From Ceratotherium simum simum (taxonomy: Eukaryota; Chordata; Mammalia; Perissodactyla; Rhinocerotidae): a stretch of DNA of 64,000 bases. The translations under genes and the position numbers were made by a program. The notes beneath the pieces were generated by a model. It ran no database searches. It had not been told where the DNA came from and saw nothing but the letters and a program-made list of their open reading frames with translations. Every line of letters starts with the position of its first letter. Positions within the stretch are counted from its first letter, which is position 1. Where the stretch lies: positions 8,731,914-8,795,913 of the forward strand of contig NW_004454175.1 of assembly GCF_000283155.1 (NCBI RefSeq). The letters are read 5' to 3'. Shown one piece after another: positions 1 through 11,988 of this stretch.

Positions 1-98
1 TCTATGCAGAAACAGAAGTATAATGATGTACACCTGAAATTTTTACAATGTTATAAACCAATGTTACTGCAATAAACAAAAAATTTAAAAAAAAAGAA
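1..98 (+). mobile_element. 3' end of an L1 element
   Basis: 'Acacctgaaatttttacaatgttataaacc' type sequence (quoted in part) followed by an A-rich tail is the usual 3' terminus of mammalian L1. The remainder lies outside the window. Confidence 0.75.
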
Positions 99-329
99 AT
101 ATGCAAATTAGAGGTAGTCATAGATTTTCATATGTAGACAAAACCTTAAAGAGTTACTAACCCAACCCCATGATTTACAGAGTTTTAAAAAATTGAGATA
201 CAAAGTTAAGTAACTTTCTCAAAGTTGTGATATATTCCAAAATATGAAAGTTGATTTGATAACACTGAAGAAAAATTATTAAAATGAAGGTTTTAAAAAT
301 CGAAGAAAAAAATAAATGATGGGCTGAAT

Positions 330-1590
330 GAAAAAAAAAGAAGATAGAAGCAGAGACGATATTTTCTAACTCATTCTATGAAGCCATTACCATAATAACA
401 AACCAGACAAAGACATTCTAAGAAAAGGAAAACTACAGGCCAATATTTCTCATGAACACAGACACAAAAATCCTCTATAAAATATCAGTAAATCAAATCC
501 AACAATGTATAAAAAGAATTATACACCATAACCAAGTGTGATTTATCCCACATAGCTTCGTTCAACACTCAAAAACCAATTAAGTAGAAGTAAAAATAAT
601 AAGTAAAAGTAAAGAGTAAAGGTAAAAAGTAAAGGTAAAATTAAAAAGAAAAAGTAAAAGTAAAAAGTAAATGTAAAAGTAAAAAGAAAAACTAAAAGTA
701 AAAAGTAGAAGTAAAAGTAAAGGTAAAAGTAAAAAGAAAATGTTAAAGTAAAAAGAAAAAGTAAAAGTAAAAAGAAGTAAAAGTAAAAAGACAAAGTAAA
801 AGTAAAAAGTAGAAGTAAAAGTAAAAAGTAAAGGTAAAAGTGAAAGTAAAAAGTAGAAGTAAAAAAGGTAAAAAGTTAAAGTAAAAAGTATAACTAAAAA
901 TAAAAGGTAAAAGTAAATGTGATCCATCACATCAACAGGCTCAAGGAGAAAAATCACATGATCATATCAATAGATGCAGAAAAATAATTTTTAAAAATCC
1001 AACACCCATTCACGATAAAAACTCCCAGTAATCTAGGAATAGAGGGGAACTTCCTCAAACTGATAAAAAATATATATACTAAAAACCTGTGGCTAACATT
1101 ATACTTAATAGTGAGAAACTCGAAGCTTTCCTACTAAGATCAGGAACCAGGCAAGGATGTCTCTCCTCTCATCACTGCTTTTCAACATTGTAGTAGAAGT
1201 CCTAACTAATGCAAAGGTAAGAAAAGGAAATAAAAGGTATACAGATAGGGAAGGGAGAGATTAAAAAAAAAAAAAAAAAGCTGTCTTTGCAGATGACATG
1301 ATCATCTATGGAGAAAATCCTAAAGAATCAACAAAAGAAAACTTATAGAAAAACTCCTATAAGCAATTACAGCAAGGTTGCAGGATACAAGATTAACATA
1401 CACAAGTCAGTCACTTGCCTATATACCAGCAATGAACAAATGGATTTTGAAATCAAAAACGCAAGACCATTTACACTAGCACGCTCAAAAATGAAATACT
1501 TAGGTATAAATCTAACAAAATATGTACAAGATCTATATGAGGAAAATGACAAAACTCGGAAGGACTACAAAACTACAAAACTCCATTCGT
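330..1590 (+). mobile_element. L1 ORF2 remnant (reverse transcriptase region), interrupted by a microsatellite
   Basis: Translated pieces, in changing frames, match L1 ORF2 reverse transcriptase: the segment before motif 'KKIIH' at 500-550, then after the interruption the region about 918-1060, the turn region at 1085-1190 and the FADDM active-site motif near 1280-1300. Frameshifts, stops and a 340-bp AAAGTA-rich insert show a long-dead copy. Confidence 0.85.
575..918 (+). repeat. AAAGTA-type microsatellite inside L1
   Basis: About 340 bp built of AAAGTA, AAAAGT and GGTAAAAGT variants (plus strand), pure purine apart from T. It lies between two parts of an L1 ORF2 that otherwise would be nearly adjacent. 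The low-complexity Phe/Leu/Tyr-rich open frames on the minus strand here are an artefact of the repeat. Confidence 0.9.
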
Positions 1591-1884
1591 TTTCATCTGT
1601 CCTGTCCACTTGTCCAACCTCACCTTCAGTCTTTTTGATCCTCTTCCACCTTCATTCTCCTCCACATACCACACACTCTGGCCATATTCAACTAATGCCA
1701 GTTCCCGAAAGGCCATATCATTTTTTATGTCCCTCCGCCTTTGCACACACTATGCCCTCTAATAAGCTCTAATAGTGACTATTAGTAGCTATTATAAAGG
1801 ACTATGGCAATGTTAATACAGCCATTAGTAAGCTTAATGAAGAATAATACAAGAAGTAAAGTATGTCAGGGCAATTTGAAGTAC

Positions 1885-3075
1885 CCACTCTCATAGGCAG
1901 GACCACCTCCATTCTGCTCTCGTCAAGGTCACTGACAAATTCCATCCTAGGGTCCCGTTTCTGCTCTCCGCTTGCTTGACTCTTCAGTAGCGCTGATCAC
2001 TCGCTAGTAAAGCAAGCTCTTTTCCTGGCTTCAATGACACTGCATTCTCCCCGTCTTCCCCTTCCTCATTGTCCCTGCCTAACTAGTCTATTTGCTTCTC
2101 CTGCTTGACCTCTAAACGTTAGTGTAACCCAGGACACCATCCTCAGCACTCTTGGCCTCTGCTCTTCTCTACCTACATTCACTTATTGGACAATCTTATT
2201 CATTCCCATGGCTTCAAATACCATCTATTGATCGACGACTCCCACATTGAAGTCTCCAGCTCTTACTTCTCTGCCAGATTCCAGATTCATCTATCCAACT
2301 TCCTATTTGACATTTCCTTTTGGAGATCTTAAAGGCATTTCAAACTTAGGTAATCTATCTGCCCTCACCCCCCAAAAAAATCTCTGTGCCTCCCCCATCC
2401 TCTTCCTCTCAGTAAAATGGCTCCACAGTTACTCAAAACAAAAACCTAGGAGTAATCGTTGTTGCTTTGGTTTGTCTCGCCCTCTATATCAAAGTCATCA
2501 GCAATCACTTACACTTATTGATGCTACTTCCAAAATATATCCTGTCTTCTCCTCCCTCCAGCTCTCCTGGTACTACCCTTTTTCCAGCTGTCATCATCTG
2601 CTGCCTGTATTACTGAACAGCATCCTAGCTGGACACCCTGCTTGCACCCTTGTTCTTCCACAATTTCGTATTCATAGAGTAGTAGAAGTGATCTTTATAA
2701 AGTATACCTTAAACGTCAGTCTCTGGCTGAAGAATCCCTCTACGGCATCCCATTTTACTTAGAATAAAATTAAACTTTTTCCATGACCTACAACAATCTT
2801 GGTGATGCAACCCCTGCCAATTTCTCAAGCTCATCTGGCACTGCCCTCCCTCTTGCCCACTACCCTCCAGCCACACTGGTCTTCTTTCTGTTCTGTGAAC
2901 CCTCAAAATCATTCTCCACCTCTGGGCCTTTGCACTTTCTGTTCTCTCTGCCTAGAATACTCTGTCCCCCAGATATTTATGTGATTCGCTCCTTCGTGTC
3001 ATTTAAATCGCAATTTGTATTACCTATAAAGCCAGTTCTTAAAAATCGTATTGCTCTTATTTACAACAACCTAGT
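1885..3075 (+). mobile_element. L2 (CR1-clade LINE) fragment
   Basis: The sequence follows the 3' half of L2 ORF2 in sense. It includes the region encoding an 'LLDLSAAFD'-like stretch near 1900-2010, the 'LGVI' region near 2430-2460, the 'SLLAGHP'-like C-terminus near 2610-2640 and the 'TLVFFLFCEPS' tail near 2870-2910. It is heavily mutated. Assignment is by resemblance to the remembered L2 consensus. Confidence 0.75.
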
Positions 3076-3109
3076 CTAGTGTAGGTGATTGTGTGTATGG
3101 TGAATCTCT

Positions 3110-3640
3110 AAATTAAGACAGGAAACACATGAGGAGGACACAGTTTTACAGAAAATGAGTTCAATTTAGAACCTATTGAGTTTGAGATAGAATGCCCCAG
3201 ACAGATGAATAGATGGAACTAGTCCTCAGGAAAGATATGTGGTTGAATACATAGTTACCAGTACATAGGTTGAAGCAGAATGCATGATAATAGGTAAGTT
3301 TGCCTCAGGAAATCAGAAAAGAAAAATTATAAAAGGACTGGTGGTAGAACACTATGAAAGGCCACCCATTTCATTGATGAGTATAGGAAAAGGTACCAAA
3401 AGGGCTTGGGGGATAGGAAGGAATAAGAAAACCAGTGAAGAATGGGGACACAAAGCAAAAGAGAAAGAAGTTTCCAGAAGACTGAAGTGGTAAATTCCAA
3501 TAAGAAATTAACCGTAAATAAAACAAAAAAGGTTCATTGCTTATGGAATTGAGAGGTCATTGATGGCCTGGGCTAGAGTGTCAAGCCCAATTGCAATGGA
3601 TTAGAGATGAGTGGGGGTGATGATACTCGATTGCTTATTT
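3110..3640 (-). mobile_element. Possible inverted L2 fragment
   Basis: Purine-rich sequence whose complement resembles L2 ORF2 pieces (for example around 3150-3190 and 3520-3600). The match is weaker than for its neighbours. Confidence 0.4.
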
Positions 3641-3790
3641 ATTGAATGTCTGTCTTCTGCACCAGAGTGTAAGCCCCATGAGGGCAGACCCAATCTTTCT
3701 TGTATATTCATGTTTTCCAGAACTCACCACAGTGCTAGACGAGTATTAGGCACCCCTACCCCCAAAAGGACTTACCCAGTGAATGAATAA
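3640..3790 (+). mobile_element. L2 3' end
   Basis: Contains the L2 terminal signature GTAAGCCCCATGAGGGCAGA, followed by CACAGTGCTAGACGAGTATT and a TGAATGAATAA end. Confidence 0.85.
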
Positions 3791-3935
3791 AGGGAGAGGT
3801 CAGGGAAGGAGAACGGAGAAGGAGGACCGGGAAGGGCAGGTAGGGAGAAAAAGGGAGAAAAAAATGGAGAAAGGAAGGGAAAAAAGAAAATGGAAAAAGA
3901 AAGAAAAACAAGGAAAGATACAGGAGTGGGTAGAC
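3785..3935 (+). repeat. Purine-rich (GGGAAA-type) tract
   Basis: About 150 bp almost entirely of G and A (for example GGGAGAAAAAGGGAGAAAAA), immediately after the L2 end. Low complexity; no gene. Confidence 0.8.
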
Positions 3936-4855
3936 AGCATCTAATTTTTTTTAAGATGGGAACATCTTAAGCATATTTATGTGTGGAGGCAAAAACGACA
4001 CAATAGGGAGAGTTTTAAGACACAGGAAAGCAAGACAAATAGAAAGAGAAAGCTCTGTGAGAGGATAGGAGATGGGATCAGAAACTAGTGGAAAGATGAA
4101 TTCTATATTGATAACCCAATGAAAATTAAGTCTCAGTAAGACTGACAGAATGTCATTGATAAGCCACAAATGATCTGTAAAGGATTTTTAATTACTTCAT
4201 AATAGTATTATCATTTTCTTACTGGTTTAATAATTCAATTATGCAAAATAGCTAACATTTATATCCAATTTTAAATTCTTGATTAAATCTTTAATAACCC
4301 AGTCATAGCTTGTACTTATTCCATTAGAATTTTCATTTTTCAGAAAAACTTTCTACTTTACTATAAAACACCTTACCTTTGAAGATGAGGTAGAAATAAG
4401 ACCAAGAATAAGGAACAAATATGCTTAACTTGCGCATAAAATAAATGGCTGAATCTCATTAAAAAATTATTTTTTGTTTTGCTCTGCCAGTATCAGAAAC
4501 AATAGAGGGCGACAAAAGAAACAGAGAAATGTTTGTTATGAAAAAGATTCCAGTCTAAGTCTCATCTATTTCAGTCTATGTCCTTTGAGGAATGTAAACT
4601 TCTCCCCACCTCCTGACAAGAAAAAGAAACTGAATAGTTACTGAACTCTACTGCAGTGTTGTGCTAACGTAGCCAGATTTCTTGTTTACCAAAACTGAGC
4701 TGTCATAACATTTGTCCTGTACGCTCCTACCTAAGGGACAAGGCTCTACTGACTTCTTTGTGCTTTCTGAAACCTCATTTTGGCCTCACCGCTAATCCAA
4801 GGAAACAAATCCGAGCTCTACCTAATTTGAATCTTAGTTGAAGACAGGCAAGAAT
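3936..4855. other. Intergenic stretch without recognised features
   Basis: AT-rich single-copy-looking DNA. The only long open frame here has no recognisable protein features. Confidence 0.7.
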
Positions 4856-5134
4856 TATAAATTTATTTATTTAAATTTTATTTATTTATTTGAGGAAGAT
4901 TGGCCCTGCGCTAACATCTGTTGCCCACCTTCCTCTTTTTCTTTTTTCTCCCCAAAGCCCCAGTACATAGTTGCGCATCACAGTTGTAGAGTTGTAGCTC
5001 TTCTATGTGGGACGCCGCCTCACCATGGCTTGATGAGCGATGAGTAGGTCCGCGCCCAGGATCCGAACCAGAGAACCCTGGGTTGCCGAAGCAGAACAGC
5101 AGAACTTAACCGCTAGGCTACCAGGCTGGCCCCC
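4856..5134 (-). mobile_element. ERE-type tRNA-derived SINE, minus orientation
   Basis: Read on the minus strand it starts GGGGCCAGCCTGGTAGCCTAG, with the box GCGGTTAAGT at the usual place, and ends in a T-rich (plus strand) tail before 4891. AAATTTATTT-like sequence flanks both sides (about 4858 and 5137), suggesting a target-site duplication. It is intergenic, downstream of FRZB. Confidence 0.9.
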
Positions 5135-6730
5135 TACAAATTTATTTTATGCTTCAAAAACTAGGTATCTAACTGGGACCTCACATCAGAGTCTTCATCT
5201 CTTTTTCATAGGACATTTGTCAGGGCTGACTTAGATCATCATTTTGTAAGAAGACAGTGAGACTCAGGAAGTCAGAGTGCCTTAACTACATGTCACTAAT
5301 TACCAACAAAATTAGGACTAGATCTCAGGTTTTCTGACTCCTAGACTAGTTCATTTCCCACTACTCATGGGGCGCCCTTTTAAAGTGTTCATGAATATAT
5401 GCGGCTAAATTAATTGTGCTACCAAGGAATAGTGAATCCCATCGGATCCTTCTAAAACAAATTTTGAATTCCACTTCTCCATCTCCGTCGTACCCACTTT
5501 CACTACTTCAGAAGACAGTTATCCTGTTCGTTGGTAACCTGAGCCCACGTTCCCATTTTGCTCTGGAGTCTTTCTAGTGCTGGCTAATGTCTCCTGCAGT
5601 ACGGATGGGGACTATGAACAAAGCAGAAGCCTGCCTTGGTCTATTGAATTTGCAGAGCTGGTAAATCTGGAGAGAACTTGGCAACAAGTGGCTTATTAGG
5701 ATTTTGTGGCTGGTTTTCGTTTTATGTGTAGATTCCTGTCACATGAGCGACTGAAAGTTCTGTGGTGGGAACTATGGACCACTCCACAGGCATCCATGCC
5801 CCCACCCAACCAAATCACACGCCTCTTCTGCACCCCCCAGAGCCTCTCAGTCCTGATGTATCGTGCCTGCACTGTGTCGACTCTGACAGCTCCCCAGGGG
5901 TCCCTGCCTGTGCCGCAGGCACTCACCTCCATCTGAGGCGCCCTGCCTCTGTGGGGCCCTCCTTGGCCACCTCTTCAGTCTCACCCCAATCCCCCAAATG
6001 CACACAGAACTGAAGTGCAGGGGCTTTCACAGTCCAGGATTTCTTTTGGCCAATGGGAGACCGGAAGCATTGGATAAATTTTTCCACCTTTCGCTCCACC
6101 CCCGTTATAGCCCTGAACACAGTCTCTCCTAGAATCGAGCAACTCTCTTTTTCCTCAAGCCCCAACAGTTCAGTATTTTGAGTCTTTGAAACCCCATTCT
6201 CTCTAATTCTTATTTCTTTAGGGAGTTGCAGTTAGGTTGTTGTGGTTCTCCTAGAGAGAAGAATGAAGAAGGAAAAAAAAAAAGTGGGGAATGTCGTGCT
6301 TATAAAAGCATGAGACATGTGGTTCATCCCAGAGAGGGGTGGCACTCATGATAGGTGACACAACAAAAACCGAAAACCATCCTTTACTTACATTTCTAGG
6401 CTCATTGAGGGAGATGTGGAGACTGCAACACACCTCTTTAAAACGTCCCTTCAATCCTCTTACATCCGCTGTAGCTTCCCCTAGTCTTCTCTCCTCAAAC
6501 TTCTCTGCCCAGCCTATACTTTTAAAATTCAAAACTTCTCCTCTTCAATTTTTATAACACTCTCACCTTAACTTGTTTCTGAAATTCCCTTCCCTCCACT
6601 TCTTGCCCTTTTGGCACTGACTCAATGCCTCTTCTCCAAATCTCCACCATAAACAGCAATAGCAATTCCGGAAGTCTTCTAGGAGTGAAAATACCTTAGG
6701 ATATGCAGAATGAGTCAGACTCAGTATCAG
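5135..6730. other. Intergenic stretch without recognised gene
   Basis: Mixed sequence with a C-rich part at 5780-6060. Overlapping open frames on both strands there show no family signature, start context or splice structure. A decayed LTR or DNA repeat is possible but I cannot assign one. Confidence 0.6.
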
Positions 6731-6731
6731 A

Positions 6732-6903
6732 GCAGTGGTTCTCAAAGTGTGGTCCCTGGAGCAGCATCCACCGGCAATGGAACTTGATAGAAATGGAAAT
6801 TCTCCATCCTAGACCTACTCAGTCAGAAACTCTGGGAGGAGGGCCCAGCGATCCGTTTTCACAAGCCCTCCAGGTGTTTCAGATGTGAGCTAAACTCTGA
6901 GAG
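6732..6903 (+). mobile_element. MER5-like hAT DNA transposon relic
   Basis: Contains the MER5 terminal CAGTGGTTCTCAAAGTGTGG and the internal CAGAAACTCTGGGAGGAGGG and CAAGCCCTCCAGGTG segments. Non-autonomous and non-coding. Confidence 0.85.
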
Positions 6904-6920
6904 TATAAGAGTAACCATTG

Positions 6921-7075
6921 CCATGTGGTTCTCATTCAAGCCTCATGGACTATCAGAATTGCCCTGGGAGCATTTAGGACATATAAATTCCTGGGACACA
7001 CCCCCAGAGATCTGTTTCAACTGGACTCTGATGGGGCCCAGATTTCTCAGTGATTTTACTATTTGGCCAGGGTGC
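6921..7075 (+). mobile_element. Second MER5-like relic
   Basis: A more diverged copy with TGTGGTTCTCATTCAAGC, CAGAATTGCCCTGGGAGC and GATGGGGCCCAGATTTCTC, same orientation and only about 20 bp after the first. Confidence 0.7.
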
Positions 7076-7079
7076 AGAA

Positions 7080-9480
7080 ACATTGCAGTATCCTCAAATA
7101 AGAAATAAATAGGAAAACAATTTTTTCTATTGTGGAGGGTTTGGGGGGGCAGACAAGGGAGGAGATGGTGCTGGTTTCCTTGTTTAAGTTCAAAATGTTG
7201 AGATGTCTTTATAACCTTAATTCTAAAGTCATCATTAACATGAGTATAGAGCAAAACTGCATGTCCAATTTTTAAAAAATTGCTTCAATAAAATATATAA
7301 ATGGTCTTTAGAATTTCTGAGCACATGTGGTAGTACAGCTTAAAGTAAGAACTGTTTCAAGCATCACAGACACCTAGATTGGTGACAGAGCACTTGTGGT
7401 TCATTGATGGCTGGCTGGGTGCCTTACCCCTTAACAAATTTAGCGACTCTTTAGATTGGTGCCCTGGGCAACTGGCCTTCTCACACCCTCCTCTCAGCCT
7501 CCAGTCCTTTGGAACACAACTACAATTCTGCAAATGTCTTCAGACAAAGGCATCATTTTATTCACCTTTTATTAATAGTAGCAAGTGTTAGAGACTGCAG
7601 ACTGAACCCTGTGGGGAGAACAGTTAGAGCCAGAGTGTGGATTTAAGCATTATACCACCTCATCAGGCATTTTTCCACTTTCTTTTCATAAGAACCAAAA
7701 CAGACAATGAAAAAAACACCAATTGCAATTTTCCAAATGGAAACGAGACCCTGCTTTGGGGGTTCACTGGTGAAGTTTATGTTTAGATAAAATAACACAC
7801 AGTTACACAAATCTCCACATTTTCCAGTTTAATCTACCTCCACTACCACCAGCTGATTTGATTTGGGGCATTTCTTTCAACTTAAGTAATCATATGGCAT
7901 GTAGTTAGAAGTAGTATAACCATTTTGTTTTAGGAAACTTGAGCGTTGACCAAGGTATTCAGTTTTCAGTATTTTCATCTTGGTTGCATGAATTACCTTG
8001 ATTAGAAAATCAATTACAATACAATTATCCAAAAATCCAGTGTGTTATCTGGTTACTGCAGGAAAAATTGCCAAGCTGCAGTTCAGGGAAAATCACCAAA
8101 AAACATGTGGTATTTATAAGGAACTTGAGTGCCAGCTTGTCTTGATGCCCAACAACAATAAAACAGCTTAAATATCTCTTCTGTGCTTACAGCAGGCTAC
8201 ATGAGCTTAAAGGGAATACACGAGAGGGAAGCTTTGGTTACCCTCCAAGTGAAAGCACGTTTGTTCTTTTGCTCATGATACTCTAAACGGTGCTGGGAAT
8301 GGATACTTACTGCAAAACTATCTACAGAGAGGCCATAAAATCTGGACTCTTGTCTTTGAAGTTATCTGCAGAACTCAGGGAAAACAAAAGTTCAAGGAAA
8401 CACTGTAGAGGCAATTTGGACACTGGTCCATGTCAGACACATACTATTGTATTCCTTAAAAAGTGTCACACGCTGTGTTTTTAGACATTAGTGGAGCGCT
8501 CAGTGAGGTGGTACTTGAACTCTTCCCCCACAAACTATTGATGTGCAGAGCCTGAAAGGAGCTGGGCAAGAAGTGGACAAATTTGCATGAGGCGATTCCA
8601 AACCCTTCCGAGCTTCCAAGCGACTGACACCTGTCAGAGGCCCCAGGAGGACTTGACCAAAGGCCCAGTGGCAGGAAATAAAAATACACACTGTGGAAGT
8701 AGGGAGACCAGATGAGGAGCATGGCCACCGCACCTAGCCGGGTCAGCAAAGGGAGACAGAACTTCTAGGCCATGGTGGTGGCAGATCCCCAACCTTGACC
8801 TGACCTTTGGGAGGAGCCCTCTTAGCTGAGGTGGCACCAAGGCAGGGATCTTTACTAGACCTGCAAGAGCAACCCCAGCAGAGAGTGTGCCCTAGCCACT
8901 CTTTTGAGGCACGACCAAAGGCCCTGTGAACACTAAGGGAGACATTTTGTTTGGTTTCTTAAAGTGAACCAAATATACACAGGAAACGCAAGGACTTAGT
9001 GCCCCTACTCCCCTTTTGAGCCATTATTGCCAATAAAATTGTAACTCTAAGAAGCTATAAATAGTAAAAATTGGAATCTAAAATATGATGGGCTTTTCAA
9101 GAGCCTCTACTGAAGGTAGATGGCACTGTCGCCCCCAGAAGGTGAAACATGAACTTCTGCCTTAGCTTTTGGCCATTTTCCGAGTTGTCTGCTGATAGGT
9201 CAGCTATGTTGAGCCAAAGTTAAAACTGGACTTTTTCTGCTTCAAAATTACATGATTGTTGAATACAGCGAAACGATTATGTACATTTTGGTGGAATTTA
9301 AGGGCCAAAAGCAAAATACAGAGGAGGCAATGCTGGAGTGCATCTTGAAATATGTGGATCAACTAGCCAGGATAACAAAGGGCAGGATTGCTAGACCCAG
9401 AGATGCAACAAAAGAGAAGACCCTAGAATCTTCATCAGAGAGAATTAAAAATATTTTGTGCCCACAAAAACATCTTTAAA
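7080..9480. other. Intergenic stretch without recognised features
   Basis: No gene, RNA gene or nameable repeat seen; composition is near the local average with a few moderately GC-rich parts (8540-8840). Confidence 0.6.
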
Positions 9481-9679
9481 GGCCAGCCCCGGTGGCTTAG
9501 TGATTAAGTTTGGCCTGCTCCGCTTTGGCTGCCAGGGTTCGATTCTCAGGTGTGGACCTACACCACTCGTCTGTCAGTGGTCATGCTGTGGCGGCAGCTC
9601 ACACAGGAAAAAAAAGAGGAAGATTAGCAGCAGACGTTAGCTCAGGGCAAATCTTCCTCAGAAAAAAAAAAAAAAAAAA
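9481..9679 (+). mobile_element. ERE-type SINE, plus orientation
   Basis: Starts GGCCAGCCCCGGTGGCTTAG, carries GTGATTAAGTTTGG and a single GTTAGCTCAGGGCAAATC block, and ends in a run of about 18 A. Direct repeats TCTTTAAA flank it at 9473-9480 and 9682-9689. The body is shorter than in the other copies, a distinct subfamily shared with the copy at 50595. Confidence 0.92.
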
Positions 9680-9784
9680 GTTCTTTAAAATGCTGATTAT
9701 ATATTGTATCCTAAAAATAAAACCTACAGATTGTAGTTGATAATGTGAAAAGTACAAATGTACATTTTAAAACTCATAAAAATA

Positions 9785-9990
9785 GGTAACACTTATGAAC
9801 TTGACCAGGGGCCAGGCAGCACATTCAGTGTTTTCTATGCATCAGCTCACTTGGTTGTCCAGTAGTCTTGTTAGGTAGGTAACGTTATTACTCCCCCTTT
9901 ATAGATGGAAAGCTGGAATCGGACAGATTTGACACTGAATTTATGACTAGCTCCAGAGCTCACCCTCCTGAGCATGATTATACATGATTA
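9785..9990 (-). mobile_element. MIR-like SINE, minus orientation
   Basis: Shows the inverted MIR core (GCCAGGCAGCACATTCAGTG, a 'ttaggtaggtaacgttatta' type segment and ATAGATGGAAAGCTGGAATC). Confidence 0.65.
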
Positions 9991-11731
9991 TATGGTCACA
10001 TCGTTATTACCTCCTCCAAAGATAATCAGTGTATTAAGATCCCCAAGAATGTTTAGCTCCAAAGCACATGTAGCATGGGAATTAATTTCCTGGCACTAGT
10101 TGTAAAAGTGAATGCCTGGGCTCTCAGATCCCTCTAGTTTTCACTGGTTGTTGGTTTTTTGGGTTTTTTTTTTGGTTTTGATTCTTTACAATTTTTTATG
10201 CTTTTAACGCATTATTTTTCCCATGCGTCTTTCCCAAATCGTACACAGACTGCCAACTGTACCTTTTGAATCAGTACGTTTGGCTTAATAGAAATGGGTA
10301 CCAGAAAAAAGATGTTTTGATATTCTAGCAATTCTTTAACCTCAGATTTTTTAATGTGACTATAATCATTATATGTACAACTTTGAGACCTGCTTTATTC
10401 ACTTAAATTACAAGCATTTCTTGCATTATTGAACACTCTTATAAAAACATTTTAATAGTAGCTACTATTCTTTCAAGTGAATAAATCATAGGTCTCTTAA
10501 CCAATCCTCTGTCATGTGACATAAAGCTAAATTTCAAATATAAACGTTAACCTAACTCTTACTTGAGCTCCAGAGATCTAGAAAGTAATCAGTGGGTACT
10601 GCTCTCAGAGTTGGTACCTAAAAGGCTATAGCAATCAGTAAATTACATAGCATGTCACACTTGATCAATTTTTACCATATTAACAGTGATTACACGTTTC
10701 TCGAGTTTCACTGGGAAATCAAATAATTGACCACAGCTGGCAATATTTTATTTTACATGGAACACCACAGTTGGAGGAACTCCAGCCTAACCTTGAACAG
10801 GGCTTTAATTGACTGCAAACATTGCAGGGCAATGTCTTCTGCTGGCTGACTTTCTCTCCCTTGCTAACCTTTCATTTGGTGTCTGAATATTTTCAAAAGC
10901 ACACACAGGCGTTACATAGTCTTCGCTGAGGCCCAAGGAGAACCCAGGAGTCCAACAAGCTTTATTTCAAGAATGCAAAACAACCCCCTGCTCGTGTAGG
11001 ATATATCGTAGGCTCTTGTAGACGGCCATGTTTGGAAACTCATTTGAGCCCCTCAGGTTTTACAGCTGTTTCAAATCGATAAGCAAGGATAATTAACTTC
11101 AGAGGACATGTTTTGAATACCAGTAATTCTTGCCACAGGATTTTTATAAACAAGAATAAAATAAAAATGAGAAGAGCAAATGAGAAATAAAAAAATGTTT
11201 CTACCACTTAGGTTTATAGCCTTTTCCTGATAACTTACCACGTTTTACCTGAGTCAACTGATTAAACACAGAGATGTTCTATGAGTGACTCTCTGTGTGT
11301 GTGTGAGATGCAGCTTTGTTAATATCATATTTCTCCATTTGGCAGGAATGTTAATATGTAGTTGCAATAGTTTTGATGTTAGAAAGATGTCAAATCCATC
11401 CTACCTGTATAATCCACAATTTGAATCAAGATGTTGTATGATTTAGACTTTAATTTTCCTAAAGATGATTAGTTTTCATTGGGCACTGTAAGAAAAAGGA
11501 AAAAAAAAATATCATAGGAAACATTTTCTAGGACATATCCTTGATTTACTAAAAATAGAGACAGAAGCAAAGAACCCAGTCTTATTACAGCTGCTTTTTA
11601 CTTGATAGAACAAAGAATGCTGCTGTCAGCAGTAAAGGCACTTATGATCCACACTTGAAATAACAAAAATAATGCTTAAAAAATTAAATTACTACAGTAT
11701 GCCATACCCTAATCTTAAAAACAAAATTAAG
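9991..11731. other. Intergenic stretch without recognised features
   Basis: AT-rich unassigned sequence. 10640-11110 looks complex and repeat-free and could be conserved non-coding DNA, which cannot be judged without alignment. Confidence 0.6.
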
Positions 11732-11988
11732 GGGGCCGGCCCAGTGGTATAGCGGTTAAGTGCGCACACGCTCTCAGTGCTTCAGCGGCCCGGGGTTTGC
11801 AGGTTCAGATCCTGGGCGTGCACCGACACACCGCCTGTCAAGCCATGCTGTGGCGGGCGTCCCATATAAAGTAGAGGAAGATGGGCACAGATGTTAGCCC
11901 GGGGCTGATCTTCCTCAGCAAAAAGAGGAGGATTGGCATTGGATGTTAGCTCAGGGCTGATCTTCCTCACACAAAAAATAAATAAGGA
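11732..11988 (+). mobile_element. ERE-type SINE, plus orientation
   Basis: Full-length form opening GGGGCCGGCCCAGTGGTATAG, with AGCGGTTAAGTGCGC, the GGTTCAGATCC box B-like segment and two successive 'atgttagc...cttcctca' blocks (about 11891 and 11943). It ends in an A/T-rich tail. The direct repeats are not clear by eye. Confidence 0.9.

Noticed and set aside
575..918. Possible CRISPR-like or satellite array
   Set aside because: The units are 5-9 bp variants of AAAGTA with no spacers; this is a microsatellite in a mammalian genome.
543..957. Long Phe/Leu/Tyr-rich minus-strand frames that look like membrane proteins
   Set aside because: They are the translation of the AAAGTA microsatellite read in reverse.
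2247..2762. A 171-codon plus-strand open frame
   Set aside because: It is a relic of L2 ORF2; it has no start context and neighbouring ORF2 parts are in other frames.
5696..6165. Overlapping frames in a C-rich intergenic part
   Set aside because: Frames overlap on both strands with no family signature.
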